A stretch of DNA of 64,000 nucleotides from NCBI GenBank assembly GCA_039707465.1, contig CM077645.1, positions 168,779,503 through 168,843,502 of the forward strand, written 5' to 3'. The stretch comes from Rhabdophis nuchalis. Its lineage: Eukaryota; Chordata; Lepidosauria; Squamata; Natricidae. A program made the position numbers and the translations under genes. Below the pieces are notes generated by a model. That model had not been told where the DNA came from, did not search any database, and saw nothing but the letters and a program-made list of their open reading frames with translations. This document shows, piece by piece, positions 43,836 through 55,891 of the stretch (position 1 is its first letter; the number at the start of each line of letters is the position of its first letter).

Positions 43836-46010
43836 CAAGCCCCTATCCCGGTTCTCCCCAATGCATTTGTTAAATAAATGTGGGTTATTAAGTATGCACG
43901 GCGTACACAATTGCTCACTTACTTTTTGAACATTTCTACAGCTCAGGATGTGGGAGGTAGGAAAGGAGGACAGTCCACTCCATTGCTGGGCCATGTGACA
44001 GAAAAGCAACCAGTTTCCTTTTATCGCTTGATGGTATCCTTTCCTTTTCTAGCCAAGGCAAATGGTAAGGGAGAGGAATGATCCTTCCATTCCTTGCCGT
44101 TTGCCTTCAGATCCTTGTTAATGGTAAGTGGAAAGAAAACATGGAAGCAGCTAATAAACTCTTCCTTTAGAGTAGGCTTTTCTTAGACACTCCTCTCTCT
44201 CTCCAAACACACATACAACTAATAGGGCGGGGGGGATTTCTGCTGCTTCTAGCATGTCCCTTTCTATTCCTCCATTAAAGTATATTTTATAATTGCAATT
44301 GAAGTTCCATCTCAAATCCCCAAAATTCTTCCATTATATATACTTTTGTAAATCAGCCAGAAATAATACATACTTTTTTCTTTGGAGACCAGAAACGTTT
44401 TTGTTGAATACTGTAAGACCCAGTTTAGTTTGAGCAGAAATCAAATGGGGAATTATGGGAGTTGAGGTCCTTACATCCTAAAATTGTCATTTGAAAAATA
44501 CTGCTCTAATTGAAGAGAAAGGACTGCTTCATGCACATGGTGAAAGCAGAACAGTTTCTATGTTAAACTCCCAGCATCACATATTTGGTAGCATAACATT
44601 ATTTTACAAAAATTGTTAATTATGCAAATCAAACATAATCCTTGAGGAATTCTTGCCTGGTTGACTTTAATATTCTCTTGGCAAGCACCTCAATATTTTG
44701 GGAAACAGAAACCTCTGCTTCAGTTTACATTTGCTCATGTGAGACATTGAGTATAGCTATTACTCATAACAGCAAAATGTATTGCTGAAAAATATGTTGT
44801 AAATCATTCACTGGGTTTGAACATTAAGGTAAACGATAATTTGGGGTTCACAACACTATGGTTTGCTACTTGCTGTCACTGTCTAGCTGGAAGCTACACA
44901 AGGATTTCTAGTAACATGGAGATACCACCAGAAGGGATATGGCTGATTTTTTTTTCAAAATATCATAGTTTTTCTTGTTTGATGTTTTTAAAAGGTGAAA
45001 TAACAATGCTCCAATTTCACCCTTCACCTTATCCAGATCCTGAAAAATTGTGACAGATGAACCCATTGTCATCTTTTATTTTATTTTGGGGGTAGGGAGT
45101 TTGGAACAGAAAAAAATTGATGCTAACAAAAATTTTATTTAAGTGGAATAAACTTGGAACACTGAAGGCTGCAAAATGGGATGTTTGGGAATAGAATTCA
45201 GGCTGCAGTTCACAAATTGCCATAAATTGCACTTCACATATTGCCCTGCCATAAACTAGGGTTAACAAATGACAAAGGCTGCAGTTACATATACTCTAAG
45301 ACAAAACCATATAAATCACATTTAAAAGTGTGATGTGAAAAACACCATGGCTTATAAGCCATTGTTTATGGCATAATGTGACGTGGGAATGCCGCCACTA
45401 TAGCTTATTAATAAAACATGACTTGCAGGATATATTAAGCTAGTAACTTTTCTTACTGGGAGTACTTGCTTTTTTCCAGAGCCAATTAAATGCAAGATTA
45501 ATTATATGAAGTAAATTAGAAAGCAAAAATGCCTTTGTGACAAGGGATATTAGAAAAAAGGGTCAACACTAACTTTCCTGCCTCGGTACCAATATAATCA
45601 TTTCATTATATCTGTTTTGTTGCATTTTAGAAAAAGTCCCCATTGATATACTTGGAAACTCCTATTAAAATATAATTAGCAATTTCAGAGAATTTTTAGG
45701 GTGAGAGAAAGTAATGAGCCCTTCACTTAAAGGAGTCAGGATTTCCTATAACATCCACATATATTTTGACTTGTAATTTGATTACAACGATGGAAAGATT
45801 TTTGTTCTACCTTTTTTGCAATTCTTTGCAATTATATCAATTTCCATTAAATATCTTAAGTTAAACTGATGAACTGTTTATTAAAAATGCTCCCAAAATT
45901 ATGTGAATTGTTTGTTTGTTTATTTGTGTCAGAAGCATTACAATTAAAATAAGGCATACTCTCTAGAGCAAATTGTGTCACTCAGGCAACTCAACAAACT
46001 CCACACTTTT
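43836..46010. other. AT-rich sequence with one short repeat
   Basis: A GAATTATGGGAGTTGAGGTC block at about 44448-44512 matches the short repeat at 33076-33128. Nothing else is recognised. Confidence 0.4.
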
Positions 46011-46019
46011 TAGCAACTA

Positions 46020-46790
46020 TGCTCATGTCCAATTTCTTTATTGGTTTAATCCAGCTTTCTTTTAACTTCAGCTATAGAATTAACTGTTGTTTTGCTTTCA
46101 CAGTGTCACCTGCTATAAGATCAGCCTCAAAACAAGTGAGCCACTTCTGCAATTTGTCCTTTGTTTCTGCTGTAAGGCCTTGAATATAGCTGGTTTTCTA
46201 ATCCCTATGGGATTGATAAACGAGTCTCCACAAATTTGTCATAACAACTCTAATTAGGTTTTAAGTAACAACACTGTCCAACAATCTCTGAAACTTAGGC
46301 CAGTCAGCTTTATTAAAGTTATGCCTATAGTACATCTAAAGGGGATATTGTGAGGTCAAACCACAGCAATAACTGATACATAATTGGAGGTGCTGAGAAA
46401 TTGGGATAGATAGGCAGATAGCTTTGACGCATTATTAGATAATATGGTCGCTCACAAGTGTGCATTGTATCCCATGTCATGTAAGAGTCAAGTTATTCGA
46501 ATTCGCCCACTGTATAACAGCCTCCCCATTTTTATCGTCATTAGAATACTCTGAGATGTTGCTGTGACTATTGAAGTCGGCAATGACAAAATTATTTTAT
46601 CCCTATTAAATATATTAAATTTGTCATCTTTGATCTCACTTAGTGGTGGTTATACACTAAAGTGACCATACAGTAGCTCAGTTTCCATGTTATTTATTTC
46701 TGATATTGTTGTGGACCGAACCAGGATACCACGCTTCACAAACACTGTGCTGCCATACTGTTGCTGGGACCGCTCTGCTTTTTATTAATT
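46020..46790 (-). pseudogene. Degenerate LINE endonuclease remnant
   Basis: The reverse strand yields VKRGILVRSTTISEINNMET and ADFNSHSNISEYSNDDKNGE followed by AVIQWANSNNLTLT, resembling the GDFNSHS...W...NNL region of non-LTR endonucleases. Further pieces downstream are broken by stops. The first Gly of the GDFN motif is changed to Ala. It is too decayed to name the clade, though it is not the L2 of this window. Confidence 0.45.
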
Positions 46791-47156
46791 ATGGGTAAGA
46801 TTAAAAGATTTAAATAAAACATATATAGTGTCAAATTATAAAATATTATGATTGAGGATGTTTTCTGAACCAGAAAAAAGAAATGTGTATATTTAGCTAT
46901 TACAATAAGAATTATATCAGTATTTCAATTATTTCATAGTTTTGCTGCACACTTACCAATTCTGACATTAACTTCCACCTACTTTGTCTAGCTTTTGCTT
47001 CATAAAAACTTTATTGCTATCTATATCGAACGTTGATTCTTACCTGAACGTCATTTCTCATGACAGTAGTGGGAGGTGCTATGATTGGGCTGTTGTCAAT
47101 CCTAATTGGTCCATAGACTGAGAGGAATTGTTGCAGCCACCTGCCCAGTTCTTCGA

Positions 47157-47188
47157 GGTCCTTCTCTGTGCACTTCCAGAGTGTCCAA
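47157..47188 (-). repeat. DIRS copy 3 terminal repeat segment
   Basis: 32 bp exactly complementary to 47397-47428 within the internal complementary region. Confidence 0.85.
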
Positions 47189-47479
47189 GGAAAGGGTTAA
47201 AATTCTGTCCCACTGCTCATGGACTGGATTAAAAAACTTCTTAGTCACACCCTCTTTTCCCATGATCCTCAGTTTTTTAATGAAGAAAAAGACCATCGAG
47301 ACAGATGCAAAACAGGCAACATCTTTACTGTCAAAAGAAATTCCAACACAGGAAAATCATAACAAGCACAACAAGAAAGAAACAACCTGGGAGGGATTGG
47401 ACACTCTGGAAGTGCACAGAGAAGGACCCTTCAGGTAAGCCAATGGTCATTCTCCTGTGCACTTCCCTGAGTGTCCAAG

Positions 47480-47755
47480 GAACTTAGCGGCATTGAGCGA
47501 AGCATCTGCGGTGTATTGCACCGCAAGCATAATCTTGTTGACATCCTGGCGGACACGAGAGTCGCCTTGAGGCAGGCGTTTAAGCAATTGCCGGAGACAG
47601 GCAATGGACACTCTGCTGAGGAAAGAGGCCGAGGTCAAGGCCCTAATGGCCCAGGTAGTAGCCTGATGGGTCTTGTGGCAAGAACGCTCTGCCCACTTAC
47701 CCTCAGCCTTAAGGCCTTCTAGGAGGTAAGGGGGGAGAATGGAATTGGAGATCAT
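47480..47755 (-). pseudogene. DIRS gag fragment, copy 3
   Basis: TTWAIRALTSASFLSRVSI and YTADASLNAAKF align with SSWAIKAAAAASFFNR and YSADATLDAMKF of the intact gag at 56629-58365. Only about 75 codons remain, running directly into the internal complementary region. Confidence 0.75.
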
Positions 47756-47785
47756 GGCGCCTTCCCATTTAATACATGCTCTTTT

Positions 47786-48361
47786 CGCCCTCCCCAGGAT
47801 CCAGAGGCTTTATAGGAGCCTGGGGAGGGTGAAAAGAGCCCCCCCCCGCCCCCCGGAGGCCCTTCGGAGGCTTCAGCAACCTTCAGGACACTTCCCTAAA
47901 GCCTCCAGAGCACTGAAAATGACTCTCCAAGCAAATCAGACCTCACTTCCGGTTTCAGCAGCGCGTCAGTTTTAGTGCTCCGGAGGCTTCAGGGAAGCCT
48001 CCTGAAGATTGCTGAAGCCTTTGGAAGGTCTCTGGAAGGCCTCTGGAGGGCCTGGGAAGCCTCCGGAGCACTCAAAATGACGCGCCGCTGAAACCGGAAG
48101 TGACCTCTGATTTGCTTGGAGCGTCATTTTGAGTGGTCCGGAGGCTTAAGGGAAGCCTTCTGAAGGTCGCTGAAGCCTCCGGACTACTCAAAATGATGCT
48201 CCAAGCAAATTGGAGGTCATTTCCCGTTTCGGCGGCACATCATTTTGAGTGCTCCTGAGGCTTCAGAGAAGTTCATGAAGCCTCCGGAGGGCCTCTGGGT
48301 GGGGGGAGGCTCTTTTTGCCCTCCCCAGACTCCTATAAAGCCTTTGGAGCCTGGAGAGGTT
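47786..48361. mobile_element. Long-inverted-repeat (foldback-like) element
   Basis: Termini of about 53 bp (47788-47840 and 48308-48361) are inverted copies sharing GGCTTTATAGGAG(C/T)CTGGGG. The left terminus itself folds into a hairpin: 47778-47798 pairs with 47819-47839 at 20 of 21 positions. The interior holds three copies of an ~80-bp block (about 47895-47985, 48065-48145 and 48185-48262) in alternating orientation, each with AAGCAAAT and the CCGGTTTCAG-like core. GC-rich, non-coding. The family is not known to me. Confidence 0.7.
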
Positions 48362-48925
48362 GCGACTTTCAGAATTAAGAATTGGAGAGAGACTATGTGT
48401 ATGGGGTCAAATGGGGTCCTGTAAGAGCCTTTAGGACCAATGGTAAATCCCACATAGGGAACCAGTGAATGACCAGGGGAACTAGATTTTCTGCACCTTT
48501 CAGGAACTGATTGATAAGCAGCAGGTGTGATAAGGGAACTTGCCCGTCTCCAGGTAGGACCATTGAAAGCGTTGTGATTTGGCGGCACAGAGTGTTGTGG
48601 GATAGGCCCCTGTCCAGACCGTCCTGTAAAAATTCCAGGATCAGTGATAGTGAGGCTGCAGATGGAGAAATGGACGCCGACTCACACCACCTGACGAACG
48701 CTGACCACATGGTGTTGCAGATCCTCGTGGTTTACAGCCATCTAGATGCCGCCAAAGTGGAGATAACCCTGGAGGAAATTTTTGCCTTCTTCAGAAGGCC
48801 CCCTTCAAGTGCCAGGCAGTCAGTTGGAGCCACTAGGGCTCTGGATGTATCAAGGCCCCCTGGCACAGGCAGATCTTCTCCCTGGGAATTTTCCAAGGTG
48901 GAGATGCGGACAGTACCAGTTTAGG
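48361..48925 (-). pseudogene. DIRS tyrosine recombinase N-terminal fragment, copy 3
   Basis: TTRICNTMWSAFVRWCESAS, LEFLQDGLDRGLSHNTL and LPGDGQVPLSHLLL match the recombinase N-terminal domain of the 60-kb copy (TNRIYDTTWTAFSRWCERSD). The frame continues, with one shift, through FDPIHIVSLQFLILKVAT at 48361, where the inverted-repeat element cuts it. The catalytic Arg/His/Tyr part is absent. Confidence 0.8.
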
Positions 48926-48935
48926 AGCAGTTGTA

Positions 48936-51845
48936 TGGCAAATTGAGATTTTAATGTAATGTAAGAAAGGCTGTATAATCTATCGTACTTGCAATGGGTA
49001 ACTGTCTACAGATGAACTGTATTTAAAATGAAATAATCATTCAGATGTAAGGTTAACAAAATAAAGCAGAAAAATTAATGTCTGCTCCATTTCTAGATGA
49101 ACACAAAAATAGACCAAGTATTGTTTAGAAGCTGAAAACTATCTAGTCGCTCATTAAATAGTATGTGTCATCATACTGCAACTAAAGTTAATTTGTTTTT
49201 GAAACAGATAAATGCCTTATTTCTTTCTTAAAACTTCTAAATGTAAGATTAGCTAAATCAACAGGCATACAATTCTATTAAAATAACTGATTATGGTTAT
49301 CTTATTCATTAAAATTTTTAATTTGATACTTGTTATAGAAATGTTCCAACAATAGATGGTGAATATTTCTCATAAAACAATTTCTGAAATGTAAAGATTG
49401 TGAGTTCAGTCTTTTGTGCACTTTTTAAAATTTATCAAGATATTTCCTTAAAAAAACGTCTGTTGTCAATCTCATGAATCTGACTAAATGTTTAAAGGTG
49501 TACATATGCAATGGGGTATATTATTTATCAAGTAAACTTTGGTCTTGATGATCTTAGTCACAGACATTTTCATTCACACATTATACAGTCTAGCATAGTT
49601 TTATAAGCATATTTCACCAGCTGTGGTTAAGTCATAGCCATGGTTTTTAAGTTCTGAACTTGCCTCACTAGAAAAAAAAAAAGGATAATCCTTATGTTAC
49701 TATAAATGAAGTCAGAGCAACTATAGAATAAATGCACCTTGGTATTTAGTTAATGTTGATGAACAGGGCAGCATGCCAAATTATAGCATAAAATTATTTT
49801 TCTATAGCAAATTTCTTTAACCTGGTTAAAATAAAATATGTTTTATAATAAACTTTAATTTATTACTAACAAGTTGCATTGGAATGAAGATATAGGAAAA
49901 CCTCATATAAATATTGGCTTTGTGCAAAATGGGCTATATGGAAACCCCAACTTATTTACAATTACATTGCATTTTCACAAGGATAGCTAGGGATGATATA
50001 CAGCACCTAGTTAATTAATTCTTCTACAGCAGAGAACAACTACCTGTCAGACCCTCTTTGTCCCTTTCTCCCTTATGCCATTAACTGTTACAGTTCGGGG
50101 TTGGGGTTGGAGAACTCATTCCATTGTTGGCCCCAATCTGAAAGGTCTGCTTAGAAGACCAAAGAGTTCTCCGTAAGCCCCTGATTTACTATACTTCAAT
50201 CAATAGCACTTGATTGCTTAAGATCTAGCATATAATTATGTCATGTTTTGGATAAATACATATTTTAAACTCAATAAGTCAGAACTGGATTTCTTTAATT
50301 ACAATTTAATATGCCCCACCACTTTAGACATTATTTCACAACACTTTAAATAAAAGACTAAGTGCCATAAATTTGAAACAAGCATATTTGTTTATCACAT
50401 AATGTAGCTGTAAGGATTATCTGTAAACAGTGTTGAATTTGTAGGAATTTTAGATACTAAATGCAAGAAAATCTATATGTCCCATGTTCTAAAATTCAGG
50501 ACTTAGAAATTAGTATATTTATTATATTGTCAGAATAGAATAATGAAACAGAGGCTCTAATTTGTTAGATTTTTAGGGTTTTTAAAAAAAATTCACAGTA
50601 GTGCAAAAGCATACATATTTTCCATAATGAGAAACCATACTCCCATTTTTCTTAATAACAAATACTTCATAATTATTTTTTTAATCTGCAGATAATCTTG
50701 TGATCACCATGCTTTAAAATTAAAGATGACTGAGATTTTTAAAAGCAGATGGAAGCTGCAAAACAAAAAATACGCAGAATATGGAAAAGGAAACATCTAA
50801 ACAGATGTATGCTTAGGATAGGTGCTCCTGATAAAAGTATGACAACAAAGAATTGTGCATATCAAAAAAAACAACATATGGAGCTGTGTTTCTGCATTCA
50901 TTTCATCACTTCTAAAAAATAAGTAGTTAGTTTGGCAGGCCTTTTTATTTACTTTTTGAAGATTTTATATCAGCTTCACTCTGAGAATCAGATACCAGAA
51001 AATAACTGTATTCCCCTTAAAGCAATTAACTGATCACTGTACTATTACATTAATTAAAACTGAATCACAACTAGTGCCTAATACAATTCCTTATGTACAC
51101 TATGAATGCAATACACAAGTTGCTAAATTTTATTTGAGAAAATTCAATAGTCTTGACAATTAAAAGTTTAATGGGGACAGAGCTTACTGGACATCTTAAT
51201 TGTATTCTCACTGATGTTATTATATGAAATCACATATATATTCTTGGGCACAAGAATGTATTGCAGTTTTGGATAAAATATATTGCAGGTATCAGAGAAT
51301 GGCTAGTAACAGGTTATTTGCAAACAGACAGGAAACTTCAGAACCAATGCAGAAGATACAATGCAAGATACAGTTTAATAAAGCAACTATATTACTAGTT
51401 CTGACCAACTGCTTTAGATAGTAAGGAGTCAGTTATAGCTGAAGTGAAATTTGGGGGTGTTTTTTTTAGAGAAGATATTCTTATCTAAATTCAAGAAGCC
51501 TGCCACTTTTCTTCATGGACAATATTCTAGGTACTATTACCCCTATTTTTTAGAAAAACTGTACACCAGAGATAAATTACTTAGTAGTATATAGGCTTTA
51601 ATTTCTGTCATGTTTGGATTAGTATTCCACTCTAATCCAACACATGGTATGGGCATCAAAAGATGGTTTTGGATATTCTATAAAGTTATACTTTTTTCCT
51701 TCCCATTTTATATCCCTGCCATTCTTATTAACTAAAAAAAAAGTTTTATGATTACAACTTTAAAAAAATCTAAAAATCTTTGGGCATTAAAATGCTTTTT
51801 CATAAGATAACCATAAGATATATATTTTAATTAAAATATATACCT
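48936..51845. other. AT-rich stretch, no gene seen
   Basis: About 2.9 kb without a domain-bearing frame or recognised repeat. Confidence 0.45.
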
Positions 51846-51849
51846 CCTG

Positions 51850-53745
51850 GTATAAATTTTAATTGGAAGTTGAATTGCCAAAAATATAAAGCCCATCTAA
51901 CTTGTTTTGGCAACAATCTTCATGGGGAAGACTGGAGGGCCTCCAAATTCTTGTGGTCCGTCCAGATCTCGAAGGGTATCCCTCCCCCTTCTAGTAAATG
52001 CTGCCACGTCAACAGGGCCCACTGGACCACGAACGCCTCCTTCTCCCAAATACGCCAGTTGCGTCAAGTCCCTGTTAACTTTGAGGTGTAGGCATACGGC
52101 TGTAGGACTGCTTCATCGTTCTTTTGTAAGAAGATTGCGGCCACCGCCACATCACTGGTGTCTGCCTGAAGCACAAATGGTTTAGTGGGCTCTGGATGTT
52201 TCAATACTGGCTCTTATGCAAACAGGGACTTCAGACGCTCAAACACTTGCTGACACGCTGTTGTCCACACAATTGGGCTTCCTGGTCAAGGGTTTGTCAT
52301 AAGATGTTTTGTACGTAAGAGGTCTGTTAGTGGAAGGGCCACTTGGGCAAAAGACGGGATGAACTGGCGATAGAAATCGGCAAACCCTAAACAACTCTGC
52401 AACTGCTTGCAGGTTTTAGGAGTCTGTCAGTTCAACACCGCCTTTACCTTCACAGAGTCCATCTCCACCTCTTTAGGTGAAATACAGAGCCCAAGGTAAT
52501 CCAGTTGCATTCTGTGGAATTCACATTTAGACAATTTAATGTATAAATGTGTGTCCAGCAGCTTTTTAAATACTTGATGTACAAGAGTTACATGTTCCTC
52601 CATTGGTATATATAAGGATAACATCCATATAGACAAGCACCCCTTCATATAGATGCTCATGCAGCAACTCGTTAATTTGCTGCATGAACACTGCTGGGGT
52701 TCCTTGCAGTCTGAAGGGCATAACCAAGAATTGGTAACTGCCCAGAGGAGAATTGAAGGCTATCTTCCATTCATCATTAGCCCAAATGCCTAACCTATAG
52801 TATGCCTCCTTGAGATCTAATTTCGTGAATATGTGTCCCTCTGCTAACTTAGCCAGCATGTCTTTCATTAAGGAAGAGGGTATACATATTCTACATAGAC
52901 GGCATTAAGGCACCGGAAGTTGACACAGAGGCGTAAGCCATCATCTCTTTTCTCCCGGAACAGAACAGGGGTGGCTACCCTTGATCTAGCTTGCTGAATA
53001 AAGCCCCTTTTTAAGTTCTTTTCTATATATGCCCTCATTTCTGCTAGCTTCTGCAGGGTCATAGAATATATCCAGGGCTTTGGCAGTTTAGCCCCAGGGA
53101 GTCGTTCCACGGCACAATCTGTGGAGCAGTGAGGGGGCAGGGTATCACATTCCTGTTTGCTGCACGCATCTCTTAAGTCTGCATATACAAATACAATTGC
53201 AGAGTTGGAAGGGAACTTGGAGGTCTTCTAGTCCAACCCCCTGCCTAGGCAGGAAACCTTATATCGTTTCATATACCTGAGGGAATCGCTCCTCCCCAGC
53301 TGTATGTACTAACGGCACTGTAGTTCGCAATGTTACCAGGCCCTGGGCTGTGGTTTGCATGTCATGAGGAGGGGGGTCAGAACTGAGGCCTATTCTGAGA
53401 TGCCTACTACCAGTACCCCACCATATCATGGGTCCCTATTTGTCCAACCACACCAGGCCTAGTACAATCTCCTCTGTAATGTTTGGAGCCACTACACACC
53501 ACAAGACCTCCTGATGGGGCCCTATCTGCAATACCACCTGATCAGTTATATGCGTGGTTGGTTGCTCCCCCAAAATTGACCCCTCCATCTGTTTGAAACT
53601 GATCAGCCTAGCCAACTTCCTGAGGCCCTCTCCCAGACTATCAGTAACTGTGGTGTTGATTAAGCACTCTGAATCGATCAGGGCTGTACATTGTCATTGC
53701 CTGGCTGCTTTCACCACTGTCTTGTTCCTGGAATATAATACATAA
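51850..53745 (-). pseudogene. Ty3/Gypsy retrotransposon relic: protease, RT and RNase H
   Basis: Minus strand, in order. Protease-like region (about 53700-53400) with TALIDSECLINTTV, then QVVLQIGPHQEVLWCVV. RT (about 53110-52560) with PKPWIYSMTLQKLAEM, VLFREKRDDGLRLCVNFR, FTKLDLKEAYYRLGI, LVMPFRLQGTPAVF and VYMDVILIYT, where YMDV replaces the usual YxDD. Connection (about 52500-52400) with LQSCLGFADFYRQFIPSF. RNase H (about 52180-51880) with FVLQADTSDVAVAAIFLQ and FEIWTDHKNLEALQSS. Several stops and a mutated RT active site show it is dead. Integrase and LTRs are absent: the copy stops near 51850. A CR1 fragment lies in the protease-RT gap. Confidence 0.85.
53185..53278 (-). mobile_element. 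CR1 3' end fragment nested in the Gypsy relic
   Basis: AATACAATTGCAGAGTTGGA and CTTCTAGTCCAACCCCCTGC are a reverse-complemented CR1 terminus like 5270-5565. It interrupts the sequence between protease and RT, so it inserted after the Gypsy element did. Confidence 0.8.
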
Positions 53746-54385
53746 GTAGTTTCTTGATAAACTATTACCATTAAAACAAATAATTAAAAGTGTGAAAAAC
53801 TTACGTTTATTTCATATGGAGATCTTCCCTTGCATATGAGCTTTCACTGCAAACTTTTTTTTTATTTTTGAAATTAGCATACTTCATTGGAAAGCTATGA
53901 AAATATCTTCTTTTCCACATTTTTCTCATTGCTTTAATATTTTAAATACTTCTATGTCAGCAATTAGATGTAGCCACATTACTTTATTCTATCAGATATT
54001 TGATGTGGCACATATAAAAACTAGAGATGACAGAGGCTCCTTTGTTTAAACCTCAGGATTAGTCCAAGTTCAATCATCCTACCATATGGCATTAACAGTA
54101 ATGGTGTTACAACAGCAAAAAAAGGCAATCTGAGGATAAAAACTAAATAAATGAGTTAAGCATCTAAGCAGCTTTTACAATTTCATTCTCCTCTGCAATG
54201 CTCTATAATGAGAGTAAAGGAATTCTAGCAGTAAAGGAATTCAGAGATCAAAGTGGATATAGAATAGCCATGATCTGTCTGTTGTAGCATGGATCCATTA
54301 ATATACCATATAATCGTTATTAACCACAAAAGGGAAGGCATATTCTATCTGCATTTGTCAATCCAATGGTACTTGAATGACAATT
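53746..54385. other. AT-rich sequence, no gene seen
   Basis: No supported feature. Confidence 0.45.
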
Positions 54386-54389
54386 GAAA

Positions 54390-54595
54390 TATACAGGAAT
54401 GCTGGAATACTGCTATTATGTCACCTCTAGTCCTTCTTTTCTCTAGACTGGCCATACCCAATTCCTGCAACCATATGTTTTTGTCTCCAGGCCCTTAAAC
54501 ATCTTAGTAATTTTTCTTTGTACTTTTTCCAAAGTCTCGACATCTTTTTTGTAATATGGCGACCAAACCTGGATGTCGGATTGTGATGGGATAAA
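54390..54595 (-). mobile_element. CR1 3' UTR fragment
   Basis: CTTCTTTTCTCTAGACTGGC, CCCAATTCCTGCAACCATAT and TTTTTCCAAAGTCTCGACAT follow the reverse-complemented internal 3' UTR of CR1. The terminal tail itself is missing. Confidence 0.65.
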
Positions 54596-54829
54596 TGGAG
54601 AATGGGATGTATGGGCCAAAATACCTATAAGATCCTATATTGAATAAGGGTACTTTGTTCCATTGCACTTAGATCTAAAGGCTAGCTAAATCAGTTACAT
54701 TTTATATAGTCATTTCAGAGGTTTATTTAATGTAATTTAATTATTCAATTTTGAAGCCATGAAATATAGAGATAAAGACAGATATACGGATACAGACAAT
54801 AATCAGGATTTATGGCATAAAAAGCTGTA

Positions 54830-55165
54830 TAAATGACAACCAGGAGCTTGAATTGCACTTGGATATCAACAATACAGTTAACCAAACAATGATATTTGTC
54901 TGTGTACAGCAACTCACCCATCAATGTCCTGGTTGCTGCTTCTGAATAGTCTTCAAGGATGGTCTCATGTAGAGTGCATTGAGTTGTCCAAAGTAACTGA
55001 AGGGCCTTCCAGACAAGAACCAGTACAACTCATGCATCAGGTGAATTTGAGCAAAGGACATCCTGGCTAAAACTACTACCTGTTCTTTGAGAATCAGCTG
55101 TGACCCCAAGAGGACCCCAGACTGCAGACCAATCTTGCATGGGAAAGGGCAACCTTATTAAAGAT
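54830..55165 (-). pseudogene. Old L2-clade RT C-terminal remnant
   Basis: The minus-strand frame at 55109-54921 reads VVVLARMSFAQIHLMHELYW, then LNALYMRPSLKTIQKQQ. It lines up with the [14 protein letters not shown] ... [18 protein letters not shown] section of L2 copy E. Strongly diverged and broken, hence an ancient insertion of a related family. Confidence 0.6.
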
Positions 55166-55237
55166 GAAGCATCCCCAGAACCAAGAGGGCCAAAAAGAAC
55201 TGAATGAACATAGTTCTGTAAATCAGGTACATTCTTA

Positions 55238-55318
55238 TTACAATTACAATTACAATTACTATTACTATTGTTGTTGTTGTTGTTGTTGTTATTGTTATTA
55301 TTATTATTATTTAGTCCT
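55238..55318. repeat. Compound ATT/GTT microsatellite
   Basis: Successive TTACAA, ATTACT, (GTT)n and (ATT)n blocks. It produces a poly-Asn/poly-Tyr frame that is not a gene. Confidence 0.9.
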
Positions 55319-55776
55319 CGATTTAATTCTAATTTACAACAGTTTGCAAATTGTTTTAAAACACTTGCAATATAGTTTAACTCTATAAACAATAAAATGA
55401 TACCTACATACTATGATTTTATCTACAGATTTCCTAGCAGTTCTGACGGAGTTCACAGAACCAGGAGGAAAATTAGTATTTTGTTAGTATTTGTGACCAA
55501 TAGTGAGGCAACTAATGCTTTAATGTTATCAGCCTTCATAGATTATAAAGTGTTACTTATGGAGGAAATGTGAAACATGCATTCAGTTCCACTGTTTCTT
55601 CCACAATACAATGCTTCATGGACTTTGATTAGCATTAGAAAAGAACTTTCTTAACAACATGAGATTAAAATAGAGAGAAGGACTGAGGCTCATGAAGCCA
55701 TTTTTTCTTCCACAGATAAGAATTCGACAATACCTAGAGAAAGCTAGCAGATTTCTATTTACAATAAATCACTGAA
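55319..55776. other. AT-rich left flank of the DIRS element
   Basis: No gene seen. The DIRS boundary is placed at 55777 because the internal complementary region matches up to that base. Confidence 0.5.
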
Positions 55777-55891
55777 TTCTCGGCGATAGGGAGTGGGAGG
55801 CATCACGACAGGGAAATCCTCAATGCCTATTGGTCCATCAGACTGAGAAACTTAATTAGGCCACGCCTCCTCCTTCTTCCCCATTCCTTTC
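55777..55891 (+). repeat. DIRS copy 2 left inverted terminal repeat
   Basis: About 110 bp complementary to 61509-61617, with one single-base indel near GATAGGGAGTGGGAGG. The outer 37 bp (55777-55813) are also complementary to 61325-61361 in the internal region at 36 of 37 positions. Confidence 0.9.

Larger units (their letters stand above)
47040..48935 (-). mobile_element. Chimeric DIRS-type element, copy 3
   Basis: On the minus strand the order is recombinase N-terminal half (48930-48361), a 575-bp inverted-repeat element, a gag fragment (47755-47480), an internal complementary region (47397-47480) and a terminal repeat (47157-47188). The 32 bp at 47397-47428 are the exact reverse complement of 47157-47188, confirming DIRS structure. 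At 47050-47130 a second terminal-repeat-like stretch (GTAGTGGGAGGTGC, CCTAATTGGTCCAT) resembles the left end of the 56-61 kb DIRS. The gag piece occupies the position where recombinase should continue, so the locus is rearranged. Confidence 0.75.

Noticed and set aside
55164..55392. Poly-Asn/poly-Tyr proteins
   Set aside because: Products of the ATT/GTT microsatellite.
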